16,609 nt of DNA from CAYLPU01 sp964385635. Its GTDB lineage: Bacteria > Chloroflexota > Anaerolineae > B4-G1. Below, one piece after another: positions 12,997 to 16,609 of this stretch. The translations under genes were made by a program, and so were the position numbers. The stretch is from contig CAYLPU010000109.1 of NCBI GenBank assembly GCA_964385635.1, forward strand, positions 1 through 16,609, written 5' to 3'. Each line of letters opens with the position of its first letter. The stretch's first letter is position 1. The notes under the pieces are model-generated. The model saw nothing but the letters and a program-made list of their open reading frames with translations, ran no database searches and was not told the origin of the DNA.

Positions 12997-14778
12997 GTGA
13001 CACAAACTCTATTCGCTGACAAATCGAGCGGCACGCTTGCCGACCCGCTGCTGGCCTATGGGCTGGCGGTAGTCGTGGGCGATGTGCTGAAGCGCACCGA
13101 GGGACGCGGCCAGCCATCCGTGCGCCTGAGTGACCACGGCGCGTACTATCGCCTGGACTGCACGCCGGCGTTGGACGACGCCCGGCTGGCAGCGATACAG
13201 GCTCCTTACGTGCCTGCCGTGGTCATCCGCACGCGCAAGAATGCTGCCAAACTGCCCGCCGACTTGCCACCGCAGGCGGTGGTGGATTACGAGGTCGAAC
13301 GGGATAAGCGGGCCGAGTTCTTTGAGATCCGCAAAGGACTGCCCAAAGAGGCTCTGGTCGCTCAAGCGCGGGGTGAGGACCACCCGGCGCTGGCGGCCTT
13401 GCGCGGCCAAGAGCCCCACGAGCACTGGGACGTCTTCCGGGCCATCAATCCCTCGGCGCTCATCGGCTACAACAAACTGATGACGCAATGGTGGGCGGTT
13501 CAGGCAGCTCTGCCTGAAGTGCTGTTGCTGTTGCGCGACCTCTTCGCCCATACGCCCAATGACCTGGCAGCAGCCAGCGCTGCCTGGAAGGAACTGGATG
13601 AAGCCCACGGCTGGGGGATCAAGGCGGAGACGACGGCGGCGCAAATCTACAATCCCAGTCAGGGCAAAGGGCAGAACCGGGCTAAGGCGGACAGTCTACG
13701 CATGGGAAATGTCAAGGGCTTTTGGCTGGTGGAGTGGCTCAAGGCAGTGGGCTTTTACCACGCTGCGCTGACCAAACAACTACGCGGCGTCAAGGATCGC
13801 AAGACCTACGTGCTGGCCGCGGGCGAGATTGATCTAGGGGAGAGCGATAAGATCATGCACGCCTTTCAAGGGCGCATGGCCCGCTCCGAGACCGCCATCC
13901 GTTCCGACGTGTTGGCTGCTATCCGTTACACCCAGGCTATGCTCGATTTCACCAGCCAGCGGGAGGGGGCCAGCCTGAAGGCGCGGTTGTTCAAGCACCG
14001 GCGTCCATCCCGCGTGGTGTCCGGTTTCTACAGCGCCTTTTACAAGAACCTGGGCCAGTCGGTGGCGACGATGAATCTCTCGTTCATTGGCTTGCCGGGT
14101 TGGATTCGGGTAGAGGGAGAGAGCGACGTAGGGGACGCGCTGGATGTGCTGGCCGAGCACGAGGCAATCGTGCGCCAGTTCGACGAGAGCCACGGTGACG
14201 CCTACAATCTGCTTTTGCTCTACCGTGACTTTCTCTCCGGCAACGACCTACGTCCATTCTTCGAGTTCACCACCGCTTACAGTGGTTACTTTATCAGTCA
14301 GAAAGAGCGACGAGGGGGTTATGTCCCCCAGTTCACAACCACAAATCTAGGGAGGTTGATTATGAATAGTCAAGAAGGACCACGTTTGAGCAAGATTTTG
14401 GAAACGCCGGGTTTCCAGAACATCGCCTACGCCATCCGACAGGCGACGGTCACAGCCCAGTACCGCAAGAATCAACTGAACGACCGGCGGTACGACGTGC
14501 GCTATGGACTGGGGCAGCAATTGGCGCGCAAGGCGGCCTATCCCAACGAGTTCATCGCCGAACTGGCCGGCTTTCTGACAAAGTACAACGCCGAGAACGC
14601 GCAAGTGATGGAGAAGCGGGCTGGCCCTTACCGGCGCAGTATCCGCACCAGCGACATTGACGACATCGTGGCGCTGATTGACGAGTTCGACGACTCGCGG
14701 TTGATCTGCAACCTGCTGGTGGCCTATGGCTACGCCCGCGTGCCGCGAGAAGAGTCTAGCGACGGAAGCAACGAGTAA
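12997..14778 (+). CDS. cas8: Cas8-like large subunit of a type I Cascade complex
   Basis: A 593-residue protein between cas3 and cas7, called Cas8 from position, size and its C-terminal region. Cas8 recognises the PAM, helps open target DNA and recruits Cas3. The start is GTG 12997 with GAGGAGG 7 nt upstream. N-terminal and middle parts (ADPLLAYGLAVVVGDVL; EHWDVFRAINPSALIGYNKL at about 147-166; FWLVEWLKAVGFY) show no zinc motif and no nuclease motif I can name. Residues from 456 on form a helical, Arg-rich unit (YRKNQLNDRRYDVRYGLGQQ ... SDIDDIVALIDEFDDSRLIC ... LLVAYGYAR) of small-subunit type. An internal ribosome binding site and ATG precede exactly this unit. Sequence divergence prevents a firm subtype; it resembles I-A/I-B relatives more than I-C, I-E or I-F. 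Confidence 0.75.
   Translation: MTQTLFADKSSGTLADPLLAYGLAVVVGDVLKRTEGRGQPSVRLSDHGAYYRLDCTPALDDARLAAIQAPYVPAVVIRTRKNAAKLPADLPPQAVVDYEVERDKRAEFFEIRKGLPKEALVAQARGEDHPALAALRGQEPHEHWDVFRAINPSALIGYNKLMTQWWAVQAALPEVLLLLRDLFAHTPNDLAAASAAWKELDEAHGWGIKAETTAAQIYNPSQGKGQNRAKADSLRMGNVKGFWLVEWLKAVGFYHAALTKQLRGVKDRKTYVLAAGEIDLGESDKIMHAFQGRMARSETAIRSDVLAAIRYTQAMLDFTSQREGASLKARLFKHRRPSRVVSGFYSAFYKNLGQSVATMNLSFIGLPGWIRVEGESDVGDALDVLAEHEAIVRQFDESHGDAYNLLLLYRDFLSGNDLRPFFEFTTAYSGYFISQKERRGGYVPQFTTTNLGRLIMNSQEGPRLSKILETPGFQNIAYAIRQATVTAQYRKNQLNDRRYDVRYGLGQQLARKAAYPNEFIAELAGFLTKYNAENAQVMEKRAGPYRRSIRTSDIDDIVALIDEFDDSRLICNLLVAYGYARVPREESSDGSNE
14350..14361 (+). promoter_or_regulatory. Internal Shine-Dalgarno inside cas8
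   Basis: GGGAGG (14350-14355) lies 6 nt before ATG 14362, which is in the cas8 frame (codon 456). It matches the ribosome binding sites of cas8, cas7 and cas5 in strength, unlike ordinary coding sequence around it. Confidence 0.75.
14362..14778 (+). CDS. cas11: Cas11-like small subunit translated from within cas8
   Basis: The in-frame ATG at 14362, behind a strong Shine-Dalgarno, would produce a 138-residue protein identical to the Cas8 C-terminus. This is the usual size of Cascade small subunits, and the sequence is helical and basic (LSKILETPGFQNIAYAIRQA, YRKNQLNDRRYDVRYG, DIDDIVALIDEF), fitting the helical-bundle Cas11 that lines the target strand. Internal translation of Cas11 from the large-subunit gene is known in types I-B, I-C and I-D. 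No separate small-subunit gene exists in this operon, which strengthens the case. Production of the protein is predicted, not shown. Confidence 0.7.
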   Translation: MNSQEGPRLSKILETPGFQNIAYAIRQATVTAQYRKNQLNDRRYDVRYGLGQQLARKAAYPNEFIAELAGFLTKYNAENAQVMEKRAGPYRRSIRTSDIDDIVALIDEFDDSRLICNLLVAYGYARVPREESSDGSNE

Positions 14779-14799
14779 CCCAATCAAGGAGGTGCTAAC

Positions 14800-15789
14800 A
14801 TGACCAGGAACGTATATTCACTTTCCATTTCGGCCCAGGCCACGCTCAATATGCACAGTCTGAACAATGAGGGAGGCGAAGGCAACCAGATCACCACCCG
14901 CATGGTGAACATTGTCGGTGAGGATAGGCGGCTGCACAACGTCAACGCTATCAGCGGTGACATGCTCAAACACATCCAGGCCGAACATCTGTTCCGGCTG
15001 CTGTCAGGCCAGAAAAATGTGCCACTGTGCGCCGGATGTCGCGAATTCAACGCCAACCGCATCAGCGCCGACGCCGGGTACGGCAAGGCCATCGAGGGCA
15101 AATCCGACGCTGAGGCAATCACGCTGCTGTTGGAGAGTTGCGCACTGGATGATATGGCCGGTAACCTCATCACAGCCGGCAACCGCTCCATCCCGCGCAA
15201 GAGCGTGGCCGAGTTCAGTTGGGTAGTGGGTTTGCCCGAACTGACCACGACCGACAGTTACTTCCACGTCAAATACGCCAGCGAACGCAGTGCGAAGGCG
15301 CGAACGTCCGAGTCAGAAGAAGAACAGCGCAAAGCCAACCTGGGGCAGGCAATTTTCCACCGCCCGGCCTCGAGCGGCATCTACGCCATCGTGGCCAACT
15401 TTGAGGTGGCCCGCATCGGCTTGAATGACATCGTCCAGACTTACGCGGTGGACGAAGCACAGCGAGCGGCGCGCTACCGGGCATTGCTGGAGAGCGTTCT
15501 CTACACCTTCATCGAACCCAACGGCGCGATGCGCGGGACGCAGAATCCCCACATCGTGGACTTCAAGGGCGTGGTGGCGGTCAGCAGCGATGTCGTCCCG
15601 GCCCCTACGATGAGCCCCATCAACGGCGGCTACCGGGAGCAGTTGCAGGGCATCCATAAGGCGTTGGAGAAGGTGCGCCCAGGTGCAATCACGCTGAGCG
15701 AGTTCGACTCGCTGGCGCAGTTCAGCGAGGTGATGACTGAACTGATAGAGACGACAGCGCCTTACACGCTGAGTTACCGGGAGGGATAA
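14800..15789 (+). CDS. cas7: Cas7, DevR/Csa2-type backbone subunit
   Basis: A 329-residue protein of the DevR/Csa2 branch of Cas7, the RAMP subunit that polymerises along crRNA to form the Cascade backbone. Marks are the N-terminal strand NVYSLSISAQATLNMHSLNN, the conserved RRLHNVNAISGDMLKH (43-58), and the C-terminal RRM-like half SGIYAIVANFEVARIG (192-207). A CAGC pair (Cys77, Cys80) in VPLCAGCREFNANR may bind metal, as in other DevR/Csa2 proteins. ATG 14800 has AAGGAGG 7 nt upstream. It begins 21 nt after cas8, and its TAA overlaps the cas5 ATG by one base (TAATG), giving translational coupling. Some DevR-family proteins are annotated as autoregulators; here the Cascade role is the simplest reading. 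Confidence 0.88.
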   Translation: MTRNVYSLSISAQATLNMHSLNNEGGEGNQITTRMVNIVGEDRRLHNVNAISGDMLKHIQAEHLFRLLSGQKNVPLCAGCREFNANRISADAGYGKAIEGKSDAEAITLLLESCALDDMAGNLITAGNRSIPRKSVAEFSWVVGLPELTTTDSYFHVKYASERSAKARTSESEEEQRKANLGQAIFHRPASSGIYAIVANFEVARIGLNDIVQTYAVDEAQRAARYRALLESVLYTFIEPNGAMRGTQNPHIVDFKGVVAVSSDVVPAPTMSPINGGYREQLQGIHKALEKVRPGAITLSEFDSLAQFSEVMTELIETTAPYTLSYREG

Positions 15790-16496
15790 TGTGGCTGATC
15801 GCAGAATACCAGCCTACTGCGCTTTTTAGCCTGAAGCCAGCCTGGGCTACGTCATCGGGAGGCAAGAGCCTGCTGGTGCCGACGCCTTATGCGGTCAAGA
15901 TGGCACTGCTAGACGCCGCCTGCCGCACAGCGGGCGTGGCGGTTGCGAGAGGGACATGGCCCTGGCTGCGCGATCTGACGGTAGCACTGCGACCACCGGA
16001 GCGGATGGTTGTGACCAACCTGTTTGCCAAGATTCTCAAACCCCGTCGCACCTCAGCCAAGCCGGGCACATCTCACGCCGGACCGTTGGGCAAGACAATT
16101 GCCTTCCGCGAGTATGTCTACTTCGACGGTCCGCTGGGGATCGCGTTAGACGGAGAAACTGATGATCGGTCGCACCTGGAGGGTTGGCTGCTTCAGGTCA
16201 ACTACCTGGGAAAAAGGGGCGGGTTTGTGCAACTGCTAGGCCCACCCACGCCAGCTGAGACGCTCCCGTCAGGATTCATTGTGGTGGACGGCGACCCAAC
16301 CCGGTCTTTCCTCGCCGACGGGATCATCCAGCAATTAGATGATTGCGACGCCAGCCTGACGTTCGAGAAGGCCGACATCTACAGCGGCAAACACATCAGA
16401 TTGGGCAAGGAGCGAGTATTGCACCACATCGTCCTACCCTACCACCTGGTCCGTTCCAGCAAAGGCTTCAGTTACTACGAGCGCATCAGTGGTTGA
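15789..16496 (+). CDS. cas5: Cas5 family protein
   Basis: A 235-residue Cas5-type RAMP protein, which caps the 5' handle of crRNA in Cascade. The N-terminal strand and following helix fit Cas5 (WLIAEYQPTALFSLKPAWAT, SGGKSLLVPTPYAVKMALLD), as does the central Gly/basic segment VNYLGKRGGFVQLLG (about 137-151). ATG 15789 overlaps the cas7 stop by one base, with GGGAGGG 3-9 nt upstream. It is not fused to a Cas6 domain. In type I-C Cas5 can process crRNA, but I see no basis to claim that here; a cas6 gene would be expected outside the window. Last gene of the visible operon; no terminator is evident in the 60 bp after its TGA. Confidence 0.82.
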   Translation: MWLIAEYQPTALFSLKPAWATSSGGKSLLVPTPYAVKMALLDAACRTAGVAVARGTWPWLRDLTVALRPPERMVVTNLFAKILKPRRTSAKPGTSHAGPLGKTIAFREYVYFDGPLGIALDGETDDRSHLEGWLLQVNYLGKRGGFVQLLGPPTPAETLPSGFIVVDGDPTRSFLADGIIQQLDDCDASLTFEKADIYSGKHIRLGKERVLHHIVLPYHLVRSSKGFSYYERISG

Positions 16497-16555
16497 CACA
16501 ATCGCGGTGTAGCCCGGACTCAAGAGTTAGCCTAGCACCAAAACAAATAAATTAG

Positions 16556-16609
16556 GTATCTTCTCAAAAAGTAGGGGGAAATCTAAGTCTCCCACGATGT
16601 GTCCAGCCG
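16556..16609. mobile_element. MITE-like TIR element, copy 3, left half (cut by window edge)
   Basis: The first 17 bp, starting GTATCTTCTCAAAAAG, are identical to the left end of copy 1 (3795-3811). The inner hairpin, GGGGGAAAT... with ...TCTCCCAC, is in the same place but different in sequence. The right end would lie beyond 16609. It follows the cas5 stop codon by about 60 bp; those bases contain no gene. Confidence 0.65.

Noticed and set aside
9538..16496. CRISPR-associated transposon (Cascade recruiting Tn7-like genes)
   Set aside because: No tnsA/B/C or tniQ gene is present and a cas3 gene with nuclease motifs is; this is an ordinary interference operon.

Overview
The window is GC-rich bacterial DNA (I estimate a little over 60 % G+C by eye) with small, densely decorated intergenic gaps. 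The style of the intergenic repeats (ACACGGAT-type words, AATGNAG and TTAGTYATTGGTCA tandems, short TIR/hairpin elements), a secreted lamin-tail/DUF11 protein and the cas gene types together suggest a member of the Chloroflexota, possibly Anaerolineae or a relative. This is an inference from style; no rRNA or other decisive marker is present.

Left part (1-4266): a DUF574-type SAM-dependent methyltransferase on the minus strand, a flavin-reductase-like FMN-binding protein, a complete transfer-messenger RNA gene (ssrA) with a near-consensus promoter, readable tag peptide and intrinsic terminator, and a DUF2877 (AllH-like) protein whose C-terminal tail runs into repeat and transposase debris. 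Next to it lie an internally deleted transposase remnant and two copies of a small TIR element (MITE-like), one with a perfect 8-bp target duplication. A third copy starts at the right edge of the window.

Middle (4267-9440): one very large secreted protein (lamin-tail, DUF11, lamin-tail, phospholipase-D-like, lamin-tail) behind a strong promoter. It is followed by a minus-strand cassette of three overlapping genes: a conserved protein of unknown function, a C39-like papain-fold peptidase and a Phd/YefM-like antitoxin. The cassette lies between a 60-bp degraded fragment and the intact copy of a small winged-helix gene. That small gene's ribosome binding site sits inside a long hairpin.

Right part (9494-16496): a single co-directional type I CRISPR-Cas operon, WYL regulator - cas3 - cas8 - cas7 - cas5, with gaps of 21 nt or less and strong Shine-Dalgarno sequences. 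Cas3 has the helicase first and the HD nuclease last, the reverse of the usual order, and is interrupted by one in-frame TAA between the two helicase lobes. cas8 carries a strong internal Shine-Dalgarno and in-frame ATG that would yield a separate 138-residue small subunit (Cas11). No cas6, cas1, cas2, cas4 or CRISPR array is visible; if they exist they lie beyond the right edge or elsewhere. The combination (DevR/Csa2-type Cas7, stand-alone Cas5, Cas8 with embedded Cas11, C-terminal HD) does not match a textbook subtype and is the most interesting system here.
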